From Deinococcus cellulosilyticus NBRC 106333 = KACC 11606 (GTDB taxonomy: Bacteria; Deinococcota; Deinococci; Deinococcales; Deinococcaceae), in assembly GCF_007990775.1 (NCBI RefSeq), contig NZ_BJXB01000010.1:62001-126000 (forward strand): a DNA stretch of 64,000 nucleotides. Direction: 5' to 3'. The position numbers and the translations under genes are program-made. Below, one piece after another: positions 10,201-17,480 of this stretch (the first letter of the stretch is position 1; each line of letters begins with the position of its first letter). A model generated the notes under the pieces. That model worked only from the letters and a program-made list of their open reading frames with translations, was not told the origin of the DNA and did no database searches.

Positions 10201-12374
10201 CCACTGCACACCACCCGTTTCAGGTGGGGAAAGGCCATGCTGGCGTTTTCCTGCAGAAAGACATCGAGCATGGGAGGAACAAAATGCAGGGTGGTGATTT
10301 TTTCGTGTTGCATCACCTGCGCAAGCCTTCTGGGGTCCCGGTGGGCTGTGGGCTCCAGCACGTGCAGCCGTGCTCCGGTCATCAGGGGCCAGAAGAACTC
10401 CCACATCGACACATCAAAAGTGAAGGGGGTTTTCTGCAGCACGCAGTCCTCTTCTGAGAGCAGGTAGGCGTCTTGCATCCACAGCAGGCGGTTCACCAAT
10501 CCCCGGTGCGGGACCACCACCCCTTTGGGTTTCCCGGTGGACCCGGACGTGTACAGCACATAGGCGGCACTTCCCGGGGTGCTGCGCGGCTCTGGGGTGG
10601 CCTCAGGCAGACCGGACAGCAGGTCCTGCACTTTGAAGACCTGCACTGTTTCCGATTGCGGGTTCCAGGCTGCCGTCCCGTCCACCAGCACCCACTTCGC
10701 TCCCGCATCGTCCAGCAGGTCCTGCAGGCGGCTTTCCGGAAATTCAGGGTCCAGGGGCAGAAAGGCCGCTCCTGCTTTGAGGGTGGCAACCAGACTGAGC
10801 ACCATCTCCACCGAACGGGACTGGCAGATGCCCACCAGATCGCCGGGCCGGACCCCCAGGTTCTGCAGGTGGGCGGCGAGTTTGTCGCTTTCCCTTTTCA
10901 CCTCCTGGTACGTCAGGGAACGGGAAGCCGAGGTCAGGGCGACCTGCGAGGGAGTGCGGGTTGCCTGAGCATCGAGCAGGTCCTGCAAGGGCCTCGACAG
11001 GTCATAAGGAACCTGAGTGTCATGCCACGCTTGCAGTTGCTGTTTTTCTTCAGGCAGCAGCAGTTGCAGCGCTGAAATCGGGGTGTGAAGGTCCGCCTGA
11101 ATCAGGCTGGAAAACACCTGCATCAGGTGCTTCTGGTGGTCCTGCAGAGCGGCAGACGAGTGACGGGCCGGGTTGGCGTCGAAGTACACCTGCAGTTCCG
11201 AGGCGTCGCTCTGGCCATAAAACCCGATCAGCAGGTCCTGCACCGGGCCGGAGGACAGGTAGTGGGCCTGCACAGGCACCCCGCCCCACTCCAGTGCATG
11301 GTCAAAAGAGACCACATTCACCGTGACGGTGCCCGCCGTGGCGGGTCCGAGCATGCGCTGGAGTTTCTCTCCCCTGAACCTCTGGTGACGCAGCACCTTT
11401 CCGAGTTGAATTCCGATCAGTGAAAGCACGTCCTGCACGCTCAAGTCCGGGCTGAGGCTGAGCTGCAAAGGCAGGGTGTTGGTGAGCATCACTGGAGTGG
11501 CCATGCTGCTGCGACCCATCCGTGCCGGGAGGGGCAGGGAAAGAACCACATCCGGGTGCCCGGTGATCCGGTACAGGTAAATGGCTGTTGCAGCCAGGGC
11601 CACCGCAGACCAGCGGGTTTTCCCCTGCTGCACGAGTTCTCTCAGGTGCTCCAGCTGCTCAGGCGCGCAACGGGTCACCTGCCGCAGAAGCCCTCTGGCC
11701 TCCAGAGCAGTGCTCTCTGAGAGAAACACAGGCTCAGGGGGTTCAGAGAATGCCTTTTCCCAGAACTGCTGGTCTTTCTCGGCTGAGCTGGACTGCAGGT
11801 ACTGCTGTTCTTCCTGCAGAATGTCCTGCAGCCCCACAGCCGCAGATGGTGGTGCTTCCACACCCTGCATGAGGGCCGTGTAGTGCTCAGAAATGCGCTT
11901 CCAGTACACGCTCTGACCGAACCCATCCATCAGGATGTGGTGGTAGCGCAGGTAGAACACCCCCCTGTTCCCTGGAAGCTGGAAGAACACCTGACGCAAC
12001 AACTGGCCCCCCTGTAAGGGCTGCACGGTCCCCAGGTCCTGACGCATCAGGGTGTGCATGTGAGGCACCGCATCCGGGTGGTTGCGCAGGTCGATGCACT
12101 CCAGCACCTGCTCTGGTACGGGCATGAGCACCTGTTTCACCTCAGCGTTTCCTGAGGTTTCGAAACGCACCCGCAGGACTTCGGTTTCCTGCAGGGTCAG
12201 GCGAATGGCCTGTTCGAGCTGCTCCAGGTTGACCAGTGCAGGAATGTCGAGGTAGGCTGCGCAATTGTATCGGGGAGAATGCGGATCGATGAGTTGTGCG
12301 ATCCAGACTTCAAACTGTGCTTCAGTCAGGGAAAATGACACCACACCCCCGGAGGGGTCAGCAGAATGAATCAT
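4227..12374 (-). CDS. nonribosomal peptide synthetase, C-A-PCP-C-A(monooxygenase)(methyltransferase)
   Basis: 2715 residues from ATG at 12374, chosen because AAGGAG lies 9 nt upstream; a longer in-frame start at 12443 has no such site. Domains: C1 ~10-440 (HHILMDG, 145-151); A1 ~460-950 (A3 around 607, A10 near 944); PCP1 ~965-1035 (GGDSL, 996-1000); C2 ~1060-1490 (HHVILDG, 1200-1206); A2 from ~1515, interrupted at ~1740-2095 by a luciferase-like FMN monooxygenase (WTPERHFHDFGG, FASGWNANDFALAPENY), resuming with A5 (GPTETT) and A8 near 2275-2295, then a SAM methyltransferase ~2330-2590 (LEVGVGVGLILQG). The protein stops before A9/A10, which are in the next gene. My by-eye Stachelhaus codes are D-V-W-H-V-S-L-I-D-K for A1 (serine-like) and D-I-L-Q-L-G-M-I-W-K for A2 (glycine-like; Lys517 supplied by the next protein). 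The opening C domain suggests an acyl starter or an upstream partner outside this operon. Confidence 0.93.
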   Translation of the reverse strand: MIHSADPSGGVVSFSLTEAQFEVWIAQLIDPHSPRYNCAAYLDIPALVNLEQLEQAIRLTLQETEVLRVRFETSGNAEVKQVLMPVPEQVLECIDLRNHPDAVPHMHTLMRQDLGTVQPLQGGQLLRQVFFQLPGNRGVFYLRYHHILMDGFGQSVYWKRISEHYTALMQGVEAPPSAAVGLQDILQEEQQYLQSSSAEKDQQFWEKAFSEPPEPVFLSESTALEARGLLRQVTRCAPEQLEHLRELVQQGKTRWSAVALAATAIYLYRITGHPDVVLSLPLPARMGRSSMATPVMLTNTLPLQLSLSPDLSVQDVLSLIGIQLGKVLRHQRFRGEKLQRMLGPATAGTVTVNVVSFDHALEWGGVPVQAHYLSSGPVQDLLIGFYGQSDASELQVYFDANPARHSSAALQDHQKHLMQVFSSLIQADLHTPISALQLLLPEEKQQLQAWHDTQVPYDLSRPLQDLLDAQATRTPSQVALTSASRSLTYQEVKRESDKLAAHLQNLGVRPGDLVGICQSRSVEMVLSLVATLKAGAAFLPLDPEFPESRLQDLLDDAGAKWVLVDGTAAWNPQSETVQVFKVQDLLSGLPEATPEPRSTPGSAAYVLYTSGSTGKPKGVVVPHRGLVNRLLWMQDAYLLSEEDCVLQKTPFTFDVSMWEFFWPLMTGARLHVLEPTAHRDPRRLAQVMQHEKITTLHFVPPMLDVFLQENASMAFPHLKRVVCSGEALRPETVGQFFEKFDSQQVGLYNLYGPTEASIDVTAWTCTPQDASRGVPIGFPVSNTRIYILDATGQELPPGRVGELYLAGVQVATGYLHREDLTRERFLPDPWNRGQRMYRTGDLGRRRQDGAIEYLGRIDHQVKIRGLRIEPAEVDSVLLSLPGVTQALTVVQRDAQNPRLVSYVTLQEGMHLEESDLLHHTSRHLPAYMVPSSVMALEHFPMLSNGKIDRKALPMQGIRESRPTEVLTEHQQQVAQAWEQVLGIHPALQDSFFGLGGDSLTSIRLRSVLERQGLTFELRDLFTHPTLQEMADRVVPLQRQQQKTLAPFALLSAADRARLPEGLQDAYPVSTMQRGMLFQAEKAPDSGVYRVVTSVQVKSVLNLEALKKAIQDTTARHPILRSSFDLSSFSVPVQMVHSHVVVPIHVDPSLQDLTDVGQQQALESWMAQAKTSVFDVTQAPLMHFTVHLRSERGFQLSVVEHHVILDGWSDAAMLDEILTRYQACLEGQDLWLPELPCSYRDFVGLEREALKDPSSRAYWSEKLSGAESTPLPRVSQMQKVKHQAFEVPLSAHLAAGLQELARKNRWSLKSVLAAAHLAVLRVVCASSRVLTGLVVHGRPESEGGDSVLGVFLNTLPLHIETGHLTFREAIEEVQHFEQEAWPHRRFPIGEMQRDLDTPFELDSYLNFIDFHDHLHASKHPLIAGGMGVAETDFPMAVNFLMDPTLGQLRAWLDCNVGMLDEDFCHRLCGYYRVALEALIRDPEQHIDQLDLLDRSERLQLQMWNSTAVSHDRTTTIHRLIEQQVERTPDRVAVTSRFESLSYRELNLRANQLAHELITLGAGPGHKVGVYLRRSTEMVVALLGILKAGAAYVPLDPSFPRNRLEFIVQDAGMTFLLTDQTCPMALSGRVKQVLRVHDLLSSPEEEDLPNPQDRAVPQDTAYVIYTSGSTGLPKGTILRHENVTNFFVGMQGTVGCTEADTLLAVTSISFDISVLELLWPLTCGAHVVVAGEQLIQRLLPPPEPRVQAPAFSLFFFAAATRDEDRQEGYRLVLEAARFADTHGFEAIWTPERHFHDFGGLYPNPSVMSAALSTLTRQVKLRSGSVVAPLHDPVRLAEEWSLVDNLSGGRVGLAFASGWNANDFALAPENYASRKQVMEQHLEEFRTLWAGKTVQRTSGRGENIEVRIYPTPVQKDVEVWFTSSGAVETFRRAGRAGVNVLTHLLGQDLQELQDKIQAYREARREAGFTTPGKVTLMIHTFLHEDAEEARRIAREPFKNYLRTSTELWSQLFASMGIDFQGGVNPEDLEDVLDLAVDRYFERSGLFGSALSVAPLVQELVAAGVNELACLIDFGVPTDQALEGLRTLNELREQQIQQEKDAPHSFAALCDRHQVTMFQSTPSFLSAVVAEPQALSALKGTRAVLVGGEAFPSGLAHRLMDALEGTRICNMYGPTETTIWSTVHELGAKDLQSSSIPIGSPIANTQVHVLDAQGRELPADVPGELWIGGEGVASGYLNREELTREKFVLRPGSTTPLYRTGDRVRWRKDGVLEFAGRVDRQVKIRGHRVEPDEVESVLSRHPGVESVAVIASDQGNGLELLAFVTENAHQVQPALEDAVVDRWSEVWEAAYAENGVDREPDFSGWKSSYTDLPIPEGEMQEWLGHTLQRLQNLSPRRMLEVGVGVGLILQGMLPHVEHYRGLDVSQSALTRALLGVKLRGEDPRKVNLHLGDARTLGRFASGEVDTVVFNSVVQYFPSAHYLRDALQAAWDVLPDTGTLFVGDVRHLHWLEAFHASVECHRADLLTPVGEIARKVKRRVQEEQELCLAPGFFQNMLSGLGAGDVRLELKRGHFENELTVFRFDATLRKTPGEPITTTSCKYEDLTQLEQALQQKPDAALHITGIPNRRLVRPLKLAELLHTLPADTTLWEVERLLWSHEVWQALDPEALFSVAEAQGRTVQVLLSADGSLDTFEAVFGPSQKVSSNAEPLDSHAMELRP

Positions 12375-12814
12375 GGTTGTGGGCTCCTTACAAAAAAATA
12401 ACAGCGTCAGTGTAGCACCCACTTTTTCTCCGTCCCCGTTCAAATGTGCTTTTTGGGGAGATCCCTTATAAGGGCATTGACCTACTGGACAGGCCAGAAT
12501 CGCAGGCCCCAGGAAAACGCAAAGAAAACCAAATGTCCTGCTGGCCGAAGAAAACGTTACAGATGGCCTGTAGGGGATTTCCCGGCGTGGGCTTTTCCCC
12601 TGTGATCATTTCGGTTGCTGAGAAGTTGTGGCCTGTGATACCACAGGGTACGAAGGATTCACCCATCTGGATCAGAAAGAGAGAATTTCTCGATTTGAAG
12701 GGATCTTTTTGCCTTCTGGCCCTGCAAGCACCCGCTCCAGAGGGCCATTCACGGACGTTTCAAATCCATTTATGACCCATGCAGACCACACAGGGCCTGC
12801 ATGTTGGGGGTTTC
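12375..12814. other. 440-bp divergent intergenic region between NRPS and metK
   Basis: No convincing gene. It holds the ribosome-binding site of the NRPS gene (AAGGAG on the minus strand at 12384-12389) and must contain promoters in both directions. I looked for a SAM-I or SAM-II riboswitch ahead of metK and did not find a recognisable one. A CTTATAAGGG stretch near 12468 could serve as a -10 element on the minus strand, but no good -35 pairs with it. Confidence 0.5.
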
Positions 12815-14023
12815 ATGCGCAAATACTACACATCAGAATCGGTGTCCGAAGGGCACCCGGACAAACTGGCAGACCTGATCAGTGACAGCATCCTCGATGA
12901 GTTCCTGCGTCAGGAGCCCACCGCCCGCGTTGCCGTCGAAACTTTAGTCACCACGGGCCTTGCTGTCGTCGCTGGGGAAGTCACCGCCCAGAACGCCTAT
13001 GTCGATGTGCAAAACGTGGTGCGCAAAGCTGTGCGCAGTGTGGGTTACACCCGAGCCCACTACGGCTTTGACGCCGATTACTCTGCGGTGATGTCCACCC
13101 TCCACGAGCAGAGCCCGGACATCGCAGGTGGGGTGAATGACTCCGAAGAGTGGCGCCACATGAGTGAGGAAGACCGCTCGAAGCCCGAGAACCGCTTCAG
13201 CATGATTGGTGCGGGAGACCAGGGCCTGATGTTCGGGTATGCCACCAACGAGACCCCGGAACTGATGCCCCTGCCGATCACCCTGGCCCACGGGTTGACC
13301 CGCCGGATTGCCCAGATCCGCAAGGAAGGGGTGCTGGATTACCTGAGACCGGACGCCAAAGCACAGGTCACCGTGGTGCGGGAGAAGGACGACCTGTGGG
13401 TGGACACGGTGGTCATTTCCACCCAGCACAACGAGAAAGTGGAACAGGAGCAGATCAAAAAGGACATGGAAGCCCTGGTGATCCGCCATGTGATCCCCGA
13501 GGCTTATTTGCGCCCTGAAACGAAGTATTTCATCAACCCCTCCGGGAAGTTCGTGATTGGTGGTCCTCACGGAGACACTGGGCTGACTGGAAGGAAGATC
13601 ATTGTGGACACCTACGGGGGTGCGGTGCCTCACGGTGGGGGTGCCTTCTCTGGGAAAGACCCGACGAAGGTGGACCGGAGTGCGGCGTACTACGCCCGGT
13701 ACATCGCCAAGAACATTGTGGCTGCGGGTCTGGCAGACAAAGCCCTGGTGGAGGTGTCTTACGCGATTGGCCGTGCGAACCCAGTGTCGATGCGGGTGGA
13801 CACGTATGGCACCGGAAAGATCAAGGACGGCCAGATCACGGAACTGGTGAAAAAGCACTTTGATGCGCGTCCTCAAGCCATCATTGCGGAACTGGACCTG
13901 AGGCGTCCGATTTACGCCCAGACCGCAGCTTACGGTCACTTTGGCCGTCCCGAGTTCCCCTGGGAGAAAACCGATAGGGCGGAACTGCTTAAAGCAGAGG
14001 CGTTTCAGGCCGCTGGCGTCTGA
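12815..14023 (+). CDS. metK: S-adenosylmethionine synthetase
   Basis: 402 residues. It condenses methionine and ATP to S-adenosylmethionine in the cytoplasm. Seen: [16 protein letters not shown] at the N-terminus (ATP/metal-binding), [12 protein letters not shown] (central hexapeptide region), and [20 protein letters not shown] with the P-loop-like GGGAFSGKD. Length matches the family. The start was set at the ATG giving [10 protein letters not shown], the conserved N-terminus; an upstream in-frame ATG at 12779 adds 12 unlike residues. It lies divergent to the NRPS, which contains a SAM-dependent methyltransferase domain; supplying that domain is only a possible link. Confidence 0.97.
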   Translation: MRKYYTSESVSEGHPDKLADLISDSILDEFLRQEPTARVAVETLVTTGLAVVAGEVTAQNAYVDVQNVVRKAVRSVGYTRAHYGFDADYSAVMSTLHEQSPDIAGGVNDSEEWRHMSEEDRSKPENRFSMIGAGDQGLMFGYATNETPELMPLPITLAHGLTRRIAQIRKEGVLDYLRPDAKAQVTVVREKDDLWVDTVVISTQHNEKVEQEQIKKDMEALVIRHVIPEAYLRPETKYFINPSGKFVIGGPHGDTGLTGRKIIVDTYGGAVPHGGGAFSGKDPTKVDRSAAYYARYIAKNIVAAGLADKALVEVSYAIGRANPVSMRVDTYGTGKIKDGQITELVKKHFDARPQAIIAELDLRRPIYAQTAAYGHFGRPEFPWEKTDRAELLKAEAFQAAGV

Positions 14024-14048
14024 AAAAAAACTGGTGCGTGACGTGCAA

Positions 14049-14069
14049 GGCCTGTCATGCGGACAGGCC
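14049..14069. terminator. hairpin after metK
   Basis: A perfect 8-bp stem (GGCCTGTC / GACAGGCC) with a 5-nt loop follows the metK stop by 25 nt. There is no T-run behind it on the plus strand, so it may be an RNA-stabilising stem or a weak terminator. Confidence 0.35.
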
Positions 14070-14135
14070 AGTAAGAAAAATGGCGCATGAAAAGCAGGGG
14101 GGTGGGCCGTTAGGCTGTTGCTCTGAAAGGACAAC

Positions 14136-14990
14136 ATGAAACAGGCCGCACCTGCAGACGCCCTGCACATCGCAGCGCTGATGAACCAGAGCCGGAAGGG
14201 CTGGGACGCTTTTGTTCCCGTCAAACCCGAGGAAGTCGAGTACAACCTGAAATCTGAAGAGGCCGAGATCTTCCTGCATGGGCAGGAGGCCCTGCTGGAG
14301 GTGTACCACCATGAGAATGCAGACCGGGTGATTTGCGTGTACCCCTACCGCCACCCGGAAGCACCTGAAACCCTGGAAGACGACCTGCTCGTCTTTGCGA
14401 AGGAACTCTGTGCATCACGGGGCCTGCCGCTGGAAATGGGGTTGCCCCACACCCGTGAAAGGGAAGCAGAACGCCTCAGACAGCATGGCCTGTCCTACAC
14501 CCGCACGTTCTACCGCATGGTGCTGGAAGGAGAGGCCCTGGCAAAAATTCAGCCCCCTGTGCTGCAAACAGGGCAGGGGTTCCGCCGCATCACCCCTCTG
14601 GAACTGACCGAAATGCACAACGACGCATTCCAGAACCACTTCGGCTTTTATCCGATGGGGGTGCAGCAGGTGGAGAACTGGTTCGGGGAGCATGATTTTC
14701 ACCCCGATGATGCCCAGGCCCTCTGTGTGAACGGCAAACCCGTGGCATTTTTCGCCATCAGCAAACAGGACGATGGAGGACACGTGTACCTGCTGGGCAC
14801 CTTGCAAGAAAGCCAGAAGCAGGGTTACGGAGGCCTCACACTCAGGCAGGGGTGCGCTCTTCTGAAAGCCAGAGGGGTGGAAAAGGTGAATCTGGCGGTG
14901 GATGCCGAAAACAGCCACGCCCTGGAGTTCTACCGCCGGGTGGGGTTTGAAGAGCGCTTCCAGAACCTGCGTTACCGCTGGTCTGGCTGA
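14136..14990 (+). CDS. GNAT family N-acetyltransferase (tandem GNAT fold)
   Basis: 284 residues; AAAGGAC lies 6 nt before the ATG. The C-terminal half has GNAT hallmarks: the acetyl-CoA loop SQKQGYGGLTLRQG around 228-242 (Q/R-x2-G-x-G/A pattern) and LAVDAENSHALEFYRRVGFEE, the typical closing motif. The first half resembles a degenerate second GNAT fold, as in mycothiol synthase-like proteins. It acetylates an amine using acetyl-CoA; the substrate is not evident. It stands alone, convergent with the MFS gene. Confidence 0.85.
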   Translation: MKQAAPADALHIAALMNQSRKGWDAFVPVKPEEVEYNLKSEEAEIFLHGQEALLEVYHHENADRVICVYPYRHPEAPETLEDDLLVFAKELCASRGLPLEMGLPHTREREAERLRQHGLSYTRTFYRMVLEGEALAKIQPPVLQTGQGFRRITPLELTEMHNDAFQNHFGFYPMGVQQVENWFGEHDFHPDDAQALCVNGKPVAFFAISKQDDGGHVYLLGTLQESQKQGYGGLTLRQGCALLKARGVEKVNLAVDAENSHALEFYRRVGFEERFQNLRYRWSG

Positions 14991-14992
14991 AA

Positions 14993-15025
14993 AAAGCCCC
15001 CGAACAGTTTTCTGTTCGGGGCTTT
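14993..15025. terminator. bidirectional Rho-independent terminator
   Basis: AAAGCCCC(C)GAACAG and CTGTTCGGGGCTTT form a stem of about 13 bp with a TTTT loop and one extra C. A-rich flank on the left and T-rich flank on the right let it serve both the GNAT gene and the convergent MFS gene. Confidence 0.9.
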
Positions 15026-15039
15026 GTTTGTTTGAAAAG

Positions 15040-16272
15040 TCAGTCTGCAATGGCTGCGAGGGGTGCCTTGCTGCGCCTGGACACCCACATCCAGAACACC
15101 GCAAGCAACAGCAGCACTGCAGAGCAGGACAGGAAAATCACCGTGAGTTGCAACCGGTCCGCGAAACCGCTGATCAAGAGCAAGGTCAGGGGCATCCCGG
15201 ACATCTGCACCGAGAACACCATCCCGAAGACCCGTCCAAGCTGCTCACGAGGGGTTTCCACCTGCAGCAGGTACACCATGCCGCTTGAGGTGAAACTCAT
15301 GCCTGCACCGAACAGGAAGGCCACCCCCCACATCATCCACAACGCAGGAGAGAAGGACAGGGCAGCGTAGCACAGGCCGTAAATGACCAGGCCTGCACCC
15401 ACTGCAGGCACGGCTTTGAAACGGTTTCCAAGTGCGGTGATGCTCAGGCTTCCCAGCAGCATCCCCACCGACATCACCGTCATGAACACCCCGAAACCCG
15501 CTGCCCCTGTGCCGGTGCCCTGAAAGATCTTGGGCAACATCATGTTGAGGGGAGCCATTGCGGCCATGGTCACGAAGCCCAGGAGGGGCATGTGCTTCAT
15601 CAGGGGGTGGGTGGAGAGGGTGCGCCAGCCCTCCTTGAAGTCTGCCAGGAAGGTGTTCTGCTGAACGTCTTTGCGCGGTTGTGGGATTTCGACCAGCATG
15701 TACATCAGGCCCATCACCAGGAAGCTGATGGCGTCAATGAGCAGGCTGGGACCCGCCCCAAGCTGACTCACCAGCACCCCGGCCACGGCGTAACCTCCGA
15801 TCCCGACCACCTGACTGGTGGCCCCCAGGATGCCGTTGGCCCTGGCAAGGTCCTCTTCGGGAACCAGGGAAGGCAGCAGGGCCTCGGTTGCGGGCGTGTA
15901 GAAGATGCTGATCAGGCCGTTTAAAAAGGACACCGCGTAAATCAGGCCCACCTGCACGTCTCCGTGGGTGGCAAGGTACCACACCACCATCATCAGCATA
16001 AAACGCAGCAGGTCTCCCACAATCAGGGGGATGCGCAGGGAAATGCGGTCCACCAGGGTGCCTGCGAAAGGGCCGAGCAGGTTGGGCACCATGGACAGGG
16101 CCAGGGTCAGCCCGGTGGCTCCAGCAGACTGGGTGATCTCAAGGGTCACAAACGACAGGGCAATGCCTGAAATGATGCTGCCCAGGCTCGACTGTGTGCT
16201 TCCCAGCAGGTAAATCACAAAATTGCTGTTCCACAGTTTCTTTGCCGCCCTGGGCTGTCCGGTCATGAACAT
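15040..16272 (-). CDS. MFS transporter, putative exporter
   Basis: 410 residues from the ATG at 16272, which has AGGAGG 8 nt upstream; an in-frame ATG at 16290 would sit within that site. About 12 hydrophobic segments alternate with short charged loops. The loop GPFAGTLVDRISLRIPLIVG after the second segment resembles the MFS motif A region, and the whole resembles the MefA/EntS drug and siderophore exporter group. It is divergent from the thiopeptide precursor genes with a shared 248-bp upstream region containing a 19-bp inverted repeat, so export of, or immunity to, the thiopeptide is a reasonable inference. A general multidrug pump is the alternative. Confidence 0.88.
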   Translation of the reverse strand: MFMTGQPRAAKKLWNSNFVIYLLGSTQSSLGSIISGIALSFVTLEITQSAGATGLTLALSMVPNLLGPFAGTLVDRISLRIPLIVGDLLRFMLMMVVWYLATHGDVQVGLIYAVSFLNGLISIFYTPATEALLPSLVPEEDLARANGILGATSQVVGIGGYAVAGVLVSQLGAGPSLLIDAISFLVMGLMYMLVEIPQPRKDVQQNTFLADFKEGWRTLSTHPLMKHMPLLGFVTMAAMAPLNMMLPKIFQGTGTGAAGFGVFMTVMSVGMLLGSLSITALGNRFKAVPAVGAGLVIYGLCYAALSFSPALWMMWGVAFLFGAGMSFTSSGMVYLLQVETPREQLGRVFGMVFSVQMSGMPLTLLLISGFADRLQLTVIFLSCSAVLLLLAVFWMWVSRRSKAPLAAIAD

Positions 16273-16307
16273 GGTAAGGACCTCCTGCACATAAGGTGCC
16301 CCACAGG

Positions 16308-16429
16308 CAGGGACATCCCGGAGACACCCGGTCCAGCAAAATCAGAGAAACCCCTGACCCCGGAAGAGCACCTTCCGGCAAAACCTGCACAAACACGCAC
16401 AGTCCTGCCCTGTCTCCGGGATGTCCCTG
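16308..16429. repeat. 19-bp perfect inverted repeat in the exporter/precursor divergent promoter region
   Basis: CAGGGACATCCCGGAGACA at 16308-16326 is repeated as its exact reverse complement at 16411-16429, separated by 84 bp. It lies in the only non-coding stretch between the MFS gene and the first thiopeptide precursor. Each arm contains GGGACATCCC, itself near-palindromic. It may be a pair of oppositely oriented operators for one regulator of both transcripts, or a long stem in the leader RNA. Confidence 0.7.
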
Positions 16430-16520
16430 AGGCCTGACTACCATGACCTCAGAACGAAAGGAACGGACAGAAGGCCGAAACGGACGTTCAGCAGAAATCC
16501 CCACACCGAGGTCAGAAGAG

Positions 16521-16781
16521 ATGAAGAGAGACAGCAATGCACCTTCCGTGAACCTGGGCTTCGACCTGCAGGATCTGGACCTGGAAGACATCCGCATCCT
16601 GACCGTGGACGAGGCGTACCTGATGCCCGAAATGGGTGCAAGTCAGGCAGGGTTCTGGAACTGCTGCAGTGTGGTGCTCGACCCATCCCTCCCTGCCCGG
16701 AGTGAAAGGCCACTGCACCGGAAGGAGGGGAAGGATTTCAGAGGAGACAGAGACACCCGAGCTCACGCTGCAAGACCTTGA
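16521..16781 (+). CDS. thiopeptide precursor peptide 1 (divergent copy, long tail)
   Basis: 86 residues. Leader FDLQDLDLEDIRILTVDE is followed by YLMPEMGA and a core starting SQAGFWNCCSVV. Leader and junction match the lactazole-type pattern of the six following precursors, but here the core has two adjacent Cys and the Ser after the last Cys is position 10 counted from the junction Ser. The tail runs on for 34 residues past CCSVV, rich in Arg, Asp and Pro, and overlaps the next precursor in another frame, which suggests a lost stop codon or a frameshift. Start chosen at 16521 (GAGG 9 nt upstream; leader length matches the others); 16443 is an alternative. Confidence 0.75.
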   Translation: MKRDSNAPSVNLGFDLQDLDLEDIRILTVDEAYLMPEMGASQAGFWNCCSVVLDPSLPARSERPLHRKEGKDFRGDRDTRAHAARP

Positions 16782-16890
16782 GCTGGGCGAGGTGGATTTC
16801 ACCCCTGAAAAGCCACTTCATCCTCCACCTGAGCGGGAAGCCAGCCTCAGCCTGAACAGTTGCAGCGCCATTGCGCCCACTGTTCGCTGA
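16735..16890 (+). CDS. thiopeptide precursor peptide 2 (apparent ATT start)
   Basis: 51 residues if initiated at ATT (16735). The frame reads (M)SEETETPELTLQDLEL..., which aligns residue for residue with MSHDKKQEELNIQDLDL of the later copies, and AAGGAGG lies 6 nt before the ATT. In-frame GTG at 16702 and ATG at 16636 exist but give leaders 11 or 33 residues longer with no sign of conservation. Core: REA|SLSLNSCSAIAPTVR, with the conserved N-S-C-S. The junction is EREAS rather than PEAGAS and the mid-leader is proline-rich, so it is the most drifted of the short copies. Confidence 0.7.
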   Translation: MSEETETPELTLQDLELGEVDFTPEKPLHPPPEREASLSLNSCSAIAPTVR

Positions 16891-16932
16891 TCAGGTCCCT
16901 GCCGTTCAGACGTTCAAAAAAGGAGGAGCACC

Positions 16933-17082
16933 ATGCATCAGGACAGGCCACTGGACGACCTGGACCTCCGCGACCTTGACCTCAGTGAGGTGGAGGTGGA
17001 GAGCGAGGATGACACCTACGCCCTTCCGGAAGCCGGAGCCAGCGTCAGCTGGAACAGTTGCAGCAGCATCAGACCCAAATAA
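16933..17082 (+). CDS. thiopeptide precursor peptide 3
   Basis: 49 residues; AAAGGAGGAGCACC precedes the ATG. Leader LDDLDLRDLDLSEVEVESED, junction YALPEAGA|S, core SVSWNSCSSIRPK. The acidic D-L-D-L leader is the segment bound by the RRE protein in lactazole-type systems (family knowledge). Ser1, the single Cys7 and Ser8 are conserved with the other copies; Trp4 replaces Tyr. Confidence 0.9.
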   Translation: MHQDRPLDDLDLRDLDLSEVEVESEDDTYALPEAGASVSWNSCSSIRPK

Positions 17083-17112
17083 GCCCACATTTCCAGTCCA
17101 AGGAGAACGAAC

Positions 17113-17265
17113 ATGAGCCATGACAAAAAGCAAGAAGAACTGAACATCCAGGACCTCGACCTCAATGAAGTGGAAGTCACCACCGAAGATGACTCCTACG
17201 CCCTTCCTGAAGCTGGTGCCAGCATCGGTTACAACAGCTGCTCCAGCGTCAAAGTCAGCAAATAA
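17113..17265 (+). CDS. thiopeptide precursor peptide 4
   Basis: 50 residues; AAGGAGAACGAAC directly before the ATG. Leader begins MSHDKKQEELNIQDLDL, then NEVEVTTEDDS, junction YALPEAGA|S and core SIGYNSCSSVKVSK. It starts the run of four nearly identical units that also share the upstream ribosome-binding stretch, so they arose by tandem duplication. Copies differ mainly after SSV(K). Confidence 0.92.
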   Translation: MSHDKKQEELNIQDLDLNEVEVTTEDDSYALPEAGASIGYNSCSSVKVSK

Positions 17266-17295
17266 ACCCTCATTTCCAGTCCAAGGAGAACGAAC

Positions 17296-17451
17296 ATGAG
17301 CCATGACAAAAAGCAAGAAGAACTGAACATCCAGGACCTCGACCTCAATGAAGTGGAAGTCACCACCGAAGATGACTCCTACGCCCTCCCTGAAGCTGGT
17401 GCCAGCATCGGTTACAACAGCTGCAGCAGCGTTAAACCTGCCGCCAAGTAA
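17296..17451 (+). CDS. thiopeptide precursor peptide 5
   Basis: 51 residues with the same ribosome-binding stretch as its neighbours. The leader is identical to that of peptide 4 and the core is SIGYNSCSSVKPAAK. Only the C-terminal tail differs, so the mature macrocycle would be the same as that of peptides 4, 6 and 7 unless the tail is kept. Confidence 0.92.
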   Translation: MSHDKKQEELNIQDLDLNEVEVTTEDDSYALPEAGASIGYNSCSSVKPAAK

Positions 17452-17480
17452 ATTTCAATTCCCATCCAAGGAGAACGAAC

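Noticed and set aside
12480..12814. SAM riboswitch ahead of metK
   Set aside because: No SAM-I or SAM-II consensus segments could be found by eye in this leader.
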